Source: Pseudanabaena sp. M53BS1SP1A06MG
GTDB lineage: Bacteria > Cyanobacteriota > Cyanobacteriia > Pseudanabaenales > Pseudanabaenaceae
DNA: 64,000 bases
Assembly (NCBI GenBank): GCA_020404105.1
Contig: JADBWH010000029.1
Span: 1-64,000, forward strand
Direction of reading: 5' to 3'
The translations under genes were made by a program, and so were the position numbers. How positions within the stretch are numbered: position 1 is the stretch's first letter; each line of letters begins with the position of its first letter. The notes under the pieces were generated by a model. It saw only the letters and a program-made list of their open reading frames with translations. It did no database searches and was not told where the DNA came from. Positions 33,572 to 41,151 of the stretch are shown here, piece after piece.

Positions 33572-34306
33572 ATGAACGCACTACTAACTTCAATTCCCAC
33601 AGCTCTAGCAGCCTTTACCGCGACAAACCTTGATGACGTACTTATTCTGCTACTGTTTTTCTCACAGGTAAGTGCAGCATTACGTAAACGCCATATTGTG
33701 CTTGGTCAATACATAGGATTTGGGGCGCTAGTGGCAGCGAGTTTATCTGGATATTTTGGTGGACTATTGATGCCCCGTGACTGGATTGGTATGTTAGGGA
33801 TTTTACCGATCGCCATTGGTCTTAATCGTCTCTTTATCCCCGATATTGAAGATGTTGAATCAGAAGAGAACCTTCAGGAAACATCAAATTCTTGGTTCTC
33901 TAACTTACTGTCTCCTCAAGTTTATAGCGTAGCGGCTGTTACCTTTGCCAATGGTGGTGACAATGTAGGAATTTATGTTCCGCTTTTTGCTAGCACTACT
34001 TGGGAAAGCTTGTTAGTAATTCTTGTTGTGTTCTTTTCGATGGTAGGGGTATGGTGCTATGCTGCCTATCACTTAATTCAAGTACCTGCGATCGCGGATG
34101 CTTTAACCCGTTATGGTAATTATCTAGTTCCTTTTGTGCTAATTGGATTAGGAATTCTGATCATGATCGATAGTCACACACTCGAAAATCGTGGGTTAGC
34201 CGTTCTCAGCTTATTAATTGGTGGCTTAGTTGTTTTAAACCTTGGTCGCAATCTTGCCGAACTCAACTCCTCTAAAGAGCCACAACTAGAAAAGATCTCT
34301 GGTTAG
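33572..34306 (+). CDS. CadD-like transporter, paralogue 2
   Basis: A 244-residue membrane protein of the CadD family. The first half has ATNLDDVLILLLFFSQVSA. The second has VTFANGGDNVGIYVPLFAS. These two acidic motifs probably sit in facing membrane segments and bind a divalent cation (inference from the LysE/CadD-type fold). A hydrophilic loop with DIEDVESEENLQET separates the halves, and an additional C-terminal membrane helix (residues 205-225) is present compared with its paralogues. It is divergent from paralogue 1 and followed by a secreted protein gene 60 bases downstream. Confidence 0.85.
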   Translation: MNALLTSIPTALAAFTATNLDDVLILLLFFSQVSAALRKRHIVLGQYIGFGALVAASLSGYFGGLLMPRDWIGMLGILPIAIGLNRLFIPDIEDVESEENLQETSNSWFSNLLSPQVYSVAAVTFANGGDNVGIYVPLFASTTWESLLVILVVFFSMVGVWCYAAYHLIQVPAIADALTRYGNYLVPFVLIGLGILIMIDSHTLENRGLAVLSLLIGGLVVLNLGRNLAELNSSKEPQLEKISG

Positions 34307-34366
34307 CATCAAGATTTCACAAGCTCCAGTTTTTGATTAAACCTTAACTTTTCAGAAAAAAAATCT

Positions 34367-34927
34367 ATGAAACTAATTCAATCTTTACTTTTTATTTTCG
34401 TAGTATTGCTTAATTTGGCGATCGCTCAACCATCCTTAGCCAATAAACCACCCGTTACCAGCAACCCTGACTATATCGAGGTAACTGAAGAGTTAGCCAA
34501 GGCGAATGATCCCACGGCAATTGCCAAACTCCAATTTGAGAAATATATCATCGAAACTGGTGAATCCTTTGCGGAATGCCGCAATCTCACTGGTGGTTCT
34601 TTAGCTATCTATGGTAAAAAGTCGAAGTTAGATTTATCTACCTTCGATAACAGTCTCTATACATTACCCCATGGTCAAACAACTAATGAAGATTGGAACT
34701 GTCAAGGAGTTTATTTGCCAACGGGTTTAAACAATGATAGTGAGCCTGTGGCTATCAAGATTGTGACTGGCACGCAACTAGTCGCTAAATCCAATCCCGA
34801 AACTGGTGCAGTGGAACTGAACATTCCTGCGGCTAAAGTTTATAAAACTGGTGAAGTCAATTGGGCAATTCCTGAAACTCCTGAAGCCTTAGCTGCCATG
34901 AACTTAATCGAAGCACCATTAGATTAA
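34367..34927 (+). CDS. secreted hypothetical protein
   Basis: A 186-residue protein with a clear signal peptide (MKLIQSLLFIFVVLLNLAIA, cleavage near SLA-NKP), hence periplasmic or secreted. The mature part contains QFEKYIIETGESFAECRNLT, EDWNCQGVYLPTGL and IKIVTGTQLVAKSNPETG. Two cysteines (in ECRN and NCQG) could form a disulfide. I do not recognise the family. Its position 60 bases behind CadD paralogue 2, and before a good terminator, suggests co-transcription with it. Confidence 0.75.
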   Translation: MKLIQSLLFIFVVLLNLAIAQPSLANKPPVTSNPDYIEVTEELAKANDPTAIAKLQFEKYIIETGESFAECRNLTGGSLAIYGKKSKLDLSTFDNSLYTLPHGQTTNEDWNCQGVYLPTGLNNDSEPVAIKIVTGTQLVAKSNPETGAVELNIPAAKVYKTGEVNWAIPETPEALAAMNLIEAPLD

Positions 34928-34986
34928 GTCCTTAGGGACGCTCATTAAAACAATTCTACACTGCAAAAACGTGATTTAATCTCATC

Positions 34987-35036
34987 AAATCTCCTGATAT
35001 ATAAGGATTCTCATCTTTTTGTACAGGAGATTTTTT
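34987..35036 (+). terminator. terminator after the secreted-protein gene
   Basis: AAATCTCCTG (34987-34996) pairs with CAGGAGATTT (35024-35033), and the T-run continues to 35036. The loop is long (27 bases), but the stem plus T-run and the position 60 bases after the stop support termination. Confidence 0.55.
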
Positions 35037-35099
35037 AATATATAATCTGGAGAATGAATTTTTCTCAATCCAAATATCGACGATCCCAAATCCAAGATA

Positions 35100-35528
35100 A
35101 TGCAATTATCCTTCAAGCCCAAAAATAGTACAGATGCAACTACCCTAACTGGAAAACAAAATCCTAATCGCGTGCGCGATCATTTAGCCAACGAAAGAAC
35201 CTATCTATCATGGATGCGGATGGCGATCGCCCTATTAGGCGTTGGTGTGATCGTAGTCCGTTTAAGAATTTTACGTCCTCCGATGTTGCCTACCCCTGGC
35301 AATGGCTGGAAATTGGGATTAGCATTTTCCATTATCGGGATGTTAACAGTGTGGCTCTCAACGCATCATTATTTTGCGGTACGTCATGATATTGATGCTG
35401 ATACTTTCGATCCACCAGATCGTTGGGTTGTGCTATTTAGCTTAGCAATCACATTCATTGGCGCTGGTGTGATCTATTACGTGTTCGCTGCACCATTAGA
35501 ACAAATGAGTTTAATTATTCCTGATTAG
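35100..35528 (+). CDS. DUF202 (YidH-type) membrane protein
   Basis: A 142-residue inner-membrane protein of the DUF202 family, whose function is unknown. The hallmark N-terminal motif is present as RDHLANERTYLSWMRMAIAL. Three membrane segments follow (about 42-60, 77-95 and 115-135), joined by short loops. In other bacteria DUF202 proteins often lie beside transporters. Here it sits between the CadD-like genes and the LysR gene, whose stop lies only five bases away on the opposite strand. Confidence 0.88.
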   Translation: MQLSFKPKNSTDATTLTGKQNPNRVRDHLANERTYLSWMRMAIALLGVGVIVVRLRILRPPMLPTPGNGWKLGLAFSIIGMLTVWLSTHHYFAVRHDIDADTFDPPDRWVVLFSLAITFIGAGVIYYVFAAPLEQMSLIIPD

Positions 35529-35533
35529 CTACT

Positions 35534-36445
35534 TTACTGACGTAAAATCTCGCCAAACACTTTGGCAACACGGGTTTGAAAACGTTTATTATGTTGAAGT
35601 TTGAGAAATGGTCTGGTAATTTCCAATGATTTGCGGCGATCACTATCCATAACTTTGACCAGACGTAAGGTTCCTAATTGAAACTCTTTCTGAACCATCA
35701 GTTCAGAGATGGCAGCAGCCCTTGCACTGCTTTCTAGAGCCGATTTTACCATCTCGCCACTGCTGAGCACTAACATAATTTCTAACTCCGAAGGATTCAC
35801 TCCCCAACTAAGCAAAGCTTGTTCAAATACTTGTTGTGTACCTGAACCTGACTCACGCATCACCCATGCAGTTTTGCCCAAATCATCAACGGTGATCTTT
35901 GGGCGTTCATACCATGGATGAGACTTACCCACGACAATAAGCAGGCGATCGCTACCAATTTCTTCTTGAGCTAAGTCCTTTTGTAATGATGGCTTCACAT
36001 CAGCTTCGATCAAACCTAAATCAAATAACCCCGCAGCAGTTCCATCACAAATTTCTTCAGTGTTGGCAAGGGTACATTTGATTGTGATATTTGGATAAAG
36101 TTCCTGAAATCTGCTGATTTTGGCAGGTAGCCAATAGTTGCCAATCGTTAAACTCGTTCCTAGCTTTAGTTCACCACGTTGGAGATCGTTAAGTTCACGT
36201 AACCCTCTCTCCATTAATTTAATACGATCGATAATTTCCATAGCTTCAGTTTGCAATAATAGACCTGCATCAGTAATTTCAATGTGGCGACCGATGCGAT
36301 GAAATAGCTTTACTCCGTACCAAGCTTCTAGACTTTGAATAGCTGCACTGACAGCAGGTTGAGTGATATATAGGGCTTCGGCAGCACGAGTGAAATGCAA
36401 ATGTTCAGCAACTGCAAGGAAAATTCGTAACTGTTCGAGAGTCAT
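35534..36445 (-). CDS. LysR-family transcriptional regulator
   Basis: A 303-residue LysR-type regulator. The helix-turn-helix is at residues 1-60 (MTLEQLRIFLAVAEHLHFTR, AAEALYITQPAVSAAIQSLE). The effector-binding domain starts at about 90 (RGELKLGTSLTIGNYWLPAK) and contains the substrate-type loop MRESGSGTQQVFEQAL. That domain resembles the CbbR/CysB-like subgroup. It is divergent from CadD paralogue 3 with a 303-base gap, so control of that gene is the simplest reading. The ligand is unknown. Confidence 0.92.
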   Translation of the reverse strand: MTLEQLRIFLAVAEHLHFTRAAEALYITQPAVSAAIQSLEAWYGVKLFHRIGRHIEITDAGLLLQTEAMEIIDRIKLMERGLRELNDLQRGELKLGTSLTIGNYWLPAKISRFQELYPNITIKCTLANTEEICDGTAAGLFDLGLIEADVKPSLQKDLAQEEIGSDRLLIVVGKSHPWYERPKITVDDLGKTAWVMRESGSGTQQVFEQALLSWGVNPSELEIMLVLSSGEMVKSALESSARAAAISELMVQKEFQLGTLRLVKVMDSDRRKSLEITRPFLKLQHNKRFQTRVAKVFGEILRQ

Positions 36446-36584
36446 CTGCTCTATTATCTCTGGAATATAGATGAAATCAATCTTACATCACTTCAAATAC
36501 CGTAAAATTAACGTTATATAGGGCTTTTCAAGCAAGGAAATTCAATCTCAAGTCTTTTCTTCGCGCAGCCTTTACCTTTTTAGA

Positions 36585-36687
36585 TAAGTAGATGAGCATA
36601 TTAAAACCTAAAACCAGAAATTGTTCCGCCCGCGTAGCGGGCGGAACAATCTTTTCGATTTTTATTTTATTTATGCCTAGCTACTTA
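36585..36687. repeat. family A MITE-like repeat, copy A5 (degenerate)
   Basis: The core TTGTTCCGCCCGC-GTA-GCGGGCGGAACAA is perfect, but the flanks have diverged (TAAGTAGATGAGCATATTAA at the left). It sits in the 303-base gap between the LysR gene and CadD paralogue 3. Confidence 0.8.
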
Positions 36688-36748
36688 GGAGCATTAACTC
36701 ACTGGCGATAAAATAAGATAGAAACGCTTTAACTGAGGTAGAAACAAT

Positions 36749-37375
36749 ATGGAATGGTTCATCGGTACTGTGGCGATCGCCTTTACCGCATTTACGGCTA
36801 CAAATATCGATGATATTCTCATCTTGACTGTTTTTTTTGCTCAGGTTGATGCAAAATTCCGTCCTCGCCACATTCTCATTGGTCAATATCTAGGATTTGC
36901 CGTAATTATCCTTGCGAGTTTACCTGGATATTTCGGGAGTTTAATCATTGATCACAAATGGATTGGCTTACTAGGCTTTTTACCAGTTGTGATCGGTCTC
37001 AAGGAATTATTGAAAAAGCCAGAAGAAATTACAGTCAAGAGTTGTGTAATTTCTACTACCAATCAGTCACCACTAATTGCGCCACAAACCTATCACGTAG
37101 CCGCAGTTACATTTGCCAATAGTGGCGATAATATTGGTATTTATATTCCCTTATTTGCGAGTAGTAATGTAATTTCCCTTTCAATTACGATCGCTACATT
37201 TCTATTGCTAATCGCTGTGTGGTGTTATGCTGCTTATCAATTTAGCACTCATCCCGCGATCGCTAAGTTTCTTTCTCAATATAGCAATGCGATCGTGCCA
37301 TTTGTGCTGATTGCTCTGGGTATCTATATCCTCTATGAGAGCGATACCTATCAGTTACTTCCTTTCTTTCGCTAA
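36749..37375 (+). CDS. CadD-like transporter, paralogue 3
   Basis: A 208-residue membrane protein of the CadD family with both acidic motifs intact: FTATNIDDILILTVFFAQVD near the N-terminus and VTFANSGDNIGIYIPLFASS in the second half. Five to six hydrophobic segments and a short basic loop (LKKPEEITVKSCV) are present. A GAGG ribosome binding site precedes the ATG. It is the closest of the three in size to characterised CadD proteins (about 205). It is divergent from the LysR gene, its likely regulator. The substrate is not known and could be Cd, Mn, Ca or another cation. Confidence 0.85.
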   Translation: MEWFIGTVAIAFTAFTATNIDDILILTVFFAQVDAKFRPRHILIGQYLGFAVIILASLPGYFGSLIIDHKWIGLLGFLPVVIGLKELLKKPEEITVKSCVISTTNQSPLIAPQTYHVAAVTFANSGDNIGIYIPLFASSNVISLSITIATFLLLIAVWCYAAYQFSTHPAIAKFLSQYSNAIVPFVLIALGIYILYESDTYQLLPFFR

Positions 37376-37480
37376 ATTTTATGCCAAGACTGTGAAAGCG
37401 CAACCCGAAGGGGAGCACTTCCACAAACCCAAAAATCTACCAATGATTTATAAATGCCATATTGCGTTTTTCAAATGGGT

Positions 37481-37567
37481 AGTCATGTGAGGTATATGTG
37501 ATGCGGGCTTCGCCCGCATCACATATACCTCAAGCTTAATAAATTCATTCGGTTTGCGTAGGTCCTA
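37481..37567. repeat. family C repeat, copy C3 (inverted, diverged)
   Basis: AGGTATATGTGATGCGGGC-TTC-GCCCGCATCACATATACCT core followed by AATTCATTCGGTTTGCGTAG and GTCCTA. The outer end is the family C end, but the stem sequence has changed on both arms together, so base pairing is kept. Confidence 0.75.
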
Positions 37568-37581
37568 ACAATAGCATTTTT

Positions 37582-38748
37582 TTAAGCGGATATTTCGCTA
37601 AACTCCATATACAACTCTTTGAAAGCGGTAATTACTTCAGGAGATAAGTTTTTTTGCCGATCGCGATAAAACTTTTGAAACTCAGTGATCGGATCGAATC
37701 GAGCATTATTCTTGGATTCAGGAATCTGTACTGAATCATTCACAATTAGCTTAGGTTCGATGATCACAGCTTGCGGACAAACTTTTCGCACCCGATCTGC
37801 GAGTCCAATGGGCGGCGTATCCACAGCGATCGCAAATTTCAAATAGCCTTCAAAATTGTGATGAGATGCCAGATGCTCGTCGAGTTGCTCTAGATGACAT
37901 TCCACAAGCTTAAGTGGTTTATGACAAGTAAGCGGTTGAAATCGCACTTTAGCAGGTCGCCCAGTTTCCACTTCAATTAAATTAAATCCTTTCTCTTCAT
38001 CTACTTCACCAAAATCCACTTGAATTAGCGAACCTGCATAATAGGTTGGTGCAGCATTAGGGATTTGCTGTGGTCGGTGGATATGTCCTAAGCCCACATA
38101 CTGACAATCCGAAGGAATCGATTGTCCTGAAAGACTGTACATAGCACCACTATAAAAAGCTGCCTCAGAACCAGTAAACTTTGCACCATCAACAGTCATA
38201 TGCGCCAGTATCACATTCACCGCGTCAGATTTAAAAGCATTAGCGAGGTCTTGCAGAACATAGGTGACTAGACTTTTATAATCATTTCTCTGTTCCAAAG
38301 CTTCCTTATTCCAAACATCTTCCGCGGCTAATAACTTCCGTTCCGACGCAAAGGGCATCGCACCAATGCACAGTTTGCCGCTCGCGGTTTCTAGATTGAC
38401 AATGCCGCCTTCCTCGGCAATTCGGGGACGACCTAGAGCCCTCACTCCTGCCAGAGATAGCAAATGTGCAAGGCTATCAATACGGTTAGCCGAATCATGA
38501 TTTCCTGCGATCGCTATGGAAGGAATACTTAACTGATTAAGCTTATAGAAAAAATCATAGGCAACCCGCTCGGCTTCAGTCGTGGGATTAGGTACGTCGA
38601 AAATATCGCCTGATACAAAAATGGCATCCACTTCAAATTCTTTTGCATATTTGAGGATTTCGTCTAGGGCTAAGGCAATTTCAGGTGTGCGATCGACTCC
38701 TTTTAACTTTCTACCTAAATGCCAATCTGAGGTATGTATTAAACGCAT
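37582..38748 (-). CDS. sbcD: SbcD-type DNA repair exonuclease (metallophosphoesterase)
   Basis: A 388-residue calcineurin-like phosphoesterase, the nuclease half of the SbcCD (Mre11-Rad50-like) complex that opens DNA hairpins and processes ends. The metal-binding motifs are in order: TSDWHLGRKL (about 6-15), VSGDIFDVPNP (46-55), IAGNHDSANR (79-88), ILAHMTVDG (about 181-189) and GLGHIHRPQQ (about 216-225). It fits the family length. No sbcC (SMC-like ATPase) gene is adjacent, unlike the usual operon. In a window full of long perfect palindromes this nuclease would have abundant substrates (inference). Confidence 0.9.
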   Translation of the reverse strand: MRLIHTSDWHLGRKLKGVDRTPEIALALDEILKYAKEFEVDAIFVSGDIFDVPNPTTEAERVAYDFFYKLNQLSIPSIAIAGNHDSANRIDSLAHLLSLAGVRALGRPRIAEEGGIVNLETASGKLCIGAMPFASERKLLAAEDVWNKEALEQRNDYKSLVTYVLQDLANAFKSDAVNVILAHMTVDGAKFTGSEAAFYSGAMYSLSGQSIPSDCQYVGLGHIHRPQQIPNAAPTYYAGSLIQVDFGEVDEEKGFNLIEVETGRPAKVRFQPLTCHKPLKLVECHLEQLDEHLASHHNFEGYLKFAIAVDTPPIGLADRVRKVCPQAVIIEPKLIVNDSVQIPESKNNARFDPITEFQKFYRDRQKNLSPEVITAFKELYMEFSEISA

Positions 38749-38889
38749 AATCGAAGTTTACCAATGAGAGCTAGCTTGGTAGATCAGAAATAGCATGGAT
38801 ACTAAAATTACGCTACTTTGGGATGTACCAATAAAAAGTTAGCACTATCGATTCCAAGCAATGACGGTAATCATTTATAGCTAATAATT

Positions 38890-38948
38890 ATCATTAATAA
38901 ATTTGTAATTGCAGAAATTACTTCAGCAATTACAAATTTATTAATGAT
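38890..38948. repeat. 23-bp perfect inverted repeat
   Basis: Bases 38890-38912 (ATCATTAATAAATTTGTAAT, then TGC) and 38926-38948 are exact complements around a 13-base loop. It lies in the 600-base gap between sbcD and the porin. Confidence 0.75.
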
Positions 38949-38975
38949 AGTCGTTTTGAATAATTTTTAGAGGAG

Positions 38976-39026
38976 GCTTCGACTTCGCTCAGCTAGCTTA
39001 CACAGTGGGCTGGGCGAAGTCGAAGC
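38976..39026. repeat. family B core-only repeat, copy B3
   Basis: GCTTCGACTTCGCTCAGC pairs with GGGCGAAGTCGAAGC around TAGCTTACACAGTGGGCT. The outer family B parts are missing. A small hairpin GATTGTCTG/CAGACAATC follows near 39080-39105. Confidence 0.7.
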
Positions 39027-39200
39027 TGTAGTTTTTTGAATTATCTATAGCTATGCTTAAGTCTTAAAACCCTTGAAGATTGGATTGTCTGCTAAACAGA
39101 CAATCCACTATATGGTTTTTGGGCTTTAATTATGCTGAGCTAATTAATAGAGCTTGAGAAAAAATACTTTACTTAAATTACAGCCTATGTATAATCTAAT

Positions 39201-39215
39201 TGATAATATTTATCA
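39201..39215. promoter_or_regulatory. Fur box 1 upstream of the iron porin
   Basis: TGATAATATTTATCA matches the 7-1-7 Fur consensus TGATAAT-N-ATTATCA in 13 of 14 positions. It forms the centre of a 15-bp-arm palindrome (39192-39224). Confidence 0.6.
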
Positions 39216-39295
39216 ATTAGATTAAGGCTAAGTAACTCATAAAGTCATATTTTTGACTAAATGATACTTATAAAGTTTAATGAAATAAATAATAA

Positions 39296-39310
39296 TGATA
39301 ATCGTTATCA
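39296..39310. promoter_or_regulatory. Fur box 2 upstream of the iron porin
   Basis: TGATAATCGTTATCA matches the 7-1-7 consensus in 13 of 14 positions and lies 37 bases before the chosen start codon, where a bound repressor would block transcription. Confidence 0.75.
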
Positions 39311-39347
39311 ATTTAAGATCACATAAATTTAGGTGAGGAACTACTCT

Positions 39348-40979
39348 GTGGCTAAGGTTTGGTCTCAACAAGTGCAAGTATCTCTGGTTGGTGCGATCGC
39401 TATTTCTGCGATCAGTATAAATGCGAGTGCATCTGCTCAATCACAACAATTGACTTCAGTTGCAACTCAAGATGTCATCGGGCTAAATGTTACATCGGTC
39501 TCTCAACTTAGCGATGTCCGTCCTACCGATTGGGCTTTTACCGCTTTGCAATCCCTTATTGAGCGCTATGGCTGCATCGCAGGATATCCTGATCGCACAT
39601 TTCGCGGAAAACAAGCGACGAGCCGTTATGAATTTGCCGCAGGTTTGAACGCTTGTTTAGACAAAATCAATGAGATTATTTCCGCAGGTTTAGCTGACAA
39701 GGTTAGTAAAGACGACCTAGCCACATTGCGAAAATTGCAAGAAGAATTTGCCGCAGAGTTAGTGACCTTGCGTGGGCGGGTGAATGTCTTAGATGCTAAA
39801 GTTGTGAACCTTGAAGCCCAGCAGTTCTCCACAACGACAAAACTTGATGGTCAGGTAATTGTAGCGGTTTCGGCAAGTGGTTCGGGAACAGATAATCTGT
39901 TAATTCCAATTGGAAATCTTTCAGGCAATTCAGGGAAAGCGAATACAACTGTAATTAATCGCGTGCGACTGAATTTGAATACCAGTTTTACGGGCGAGGA
40001 TTTGTTGCTCACACGATTAGAAGTAGGCAATGGCGGTGCGAGTGTGAGCAATTCTCTGGATGCTGCGAATAGTGTCTTCCGTGGTTTTACAGGATTTAAG
40101 AATAGCTCTGTTGCTGACTACAGTGAGGTTGGCAATAATTTTATACAAGGACGTTTGCGTTATGATTTCCCCATTGGCAAGGATATTAGAGCGTCTGTAG
40201 GTCCAATCATTGCTTTAAACGATCACCTTGACAAAAATAGTTTTGCTAATGATGAATCCGTTGATTTTTCAACCCGTTTATTCATCAATAATCCGCTAAT
40301 TTTGCCTGTAAACGATGGGGCTGGTGCGGCGATCGCATGGAATATCAACGGTGGTGCTTTTAGCTTGAGAGTAGGATATGTGGCAGCGAATGCTAGTAGT
40401 CCAACTGTGAATGCTGGCGCTCCTAATGGAACGATTAACCAAGGCTTATTTGGAGACTCCTACCAAGGTACGTTTGAGTTTGAGTTTGCACCCAAAAATG
40501 GCGAGGATGAAAAACCTTTTGCCTTACGGTTGCAATATACCCGTGCATCTGTCAATAATCTCGATTACAACACTGGTGGCTTGAACCTAGAGTGGGCATT
40601 TAATAAAGCGATCGCTATTTTTGGTCGCTACGGCTTTGGCAATATCAGCAATCGCGGTACAGCGATCACCACAGCACTGCCGACCTATATCAATGCTGGA
40701 ACAACGGGTGATTCGCTTAGTCCGCAAACATGGTCAGTTGGGTTTGCCTTTCCTGATTTGTTTAAAGAAGGAGCAATGGCAGCGATCGCCGTGGGACAAC
40801 CTCTAATTGAGAGTAAAGTTGGCAACGCCACACAAACAAATGTGGAGTTGTTCTATCGCTTCCCAATTTCAAGCAATATCAGCATTACCCCCGATTTGCA
40901 GTTTATTTTCAATCCTAATAACAATAGTGGCAATAGCACTATCACAGTTGGCACATTGAGAACAGTATTTACGTTCTAA
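39348..40979 (+). CDS. iron-uptake porin (SLH domain + OprB-type barrel)
   Basis: I choose the GTG at 39348, nine bases after GAGG, over the GTG at 39333. The protein (543 residues) has a signal peptide (VSLVGAIAISAISINASASA), then an SLH domain (about 55-110: SDVRPTDWAFTALQSLIERY, then GCIAGYPDRTFRGKQATSRY). A coiled-coil spacer follows (about 120-160, LRKLQEEFAAELVTLRGRV), then an OprB-type beta-barrel ending in TVGTLRTVFTF with a C-terminal Phe. This architecture is that of cyanobacterial outer-membrane porins tied to iron uptake. The two Fur boxes directly upstream support iron-dependent repression. Confidence 0.92.
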   Translation: MAKVWSQQVQVSLVGAIAISAISINASASAQSQQLTSVATQDVIGLNVTSVSQLSDVRPTDWAFTALQSLIERYGCIAGYPDRTFRGKQATSRYEFAAGLNACLDKINEIISAGLADKVSKDDLATLRKLQEEFAAELVTLRGRVNVLDAKVVNLEAQQFSTTTKLDGQVIVAVSASGSGTDNLLIPIGNLSGNSGKANTTVINRVRLNLNTSFTGEDLLLTRLEVGNGGASVSNSLDAANSVFRGFTGFKNSSVADYSEVGNNFIQGRLRYDFPIGKDIRASVGPIIALNDHLDKNSFANDESVDFSTRLFINNPLILPVNDGAGAAIAWNINGGAFSLRVGYVAANASSPTVNAGAPNGTINQGLFGDSYQGTFEFEFAPKNGEDEKPFALRLQYTRASVNNLDYNTGGLNLEWAFNKAIAIFGRYGFGNISNRGTAITTALPTYINAGTTGDSLSPQTWSVGFAFPDLFKEGAMAAIAVGQPLIESKVGNATQTNVELFYRFPISSNISITPDLQFIFNPNNNSGNSTITVGTLRTVFTF

Positions 40980-40984
40980 ACTAA

Positions 40985-41077
40985 TAGGACTTACGCATTG
41001 GGTAGATGTGGTGCGGGCGAAGCCCGCACCACATCTACCTCAATCCTAAGAAATTCGTTCGGTTTGCGTAAGTCCTA
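40985..41077. repeat. family C palindromic repeat, copy C4
   Basis: TAGGACTTACGCATTGGGTA, core GGTGCGGGC-GAA-GCCCGCACC, then ATTCGTTCGGTTTGCGTAAG and TCCTA. It starts six bases after the porin stop and is in the opposite orientation to C1. Confidence 0.88.
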
Positions 41078-41151
41078 TACTATGTAGCGTTTTTCAAGCA
41101 ACTATAACTTTGATTGGAGAAATAATTTGTAAGGCAAATCATCTCTCAAAA

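Noticed and set aside
37582-38748. sbcD as part of an sbcDC operon
   Set aside because: No SMC-like sbcC gene is adjacent on either side.
38880-38905. third Fur box (TAATAATTATCATTA)
   Set aside because: Only 11 of 14 consensus positions match, and it lies more than 400 bases from the porin start within a long palindrome.
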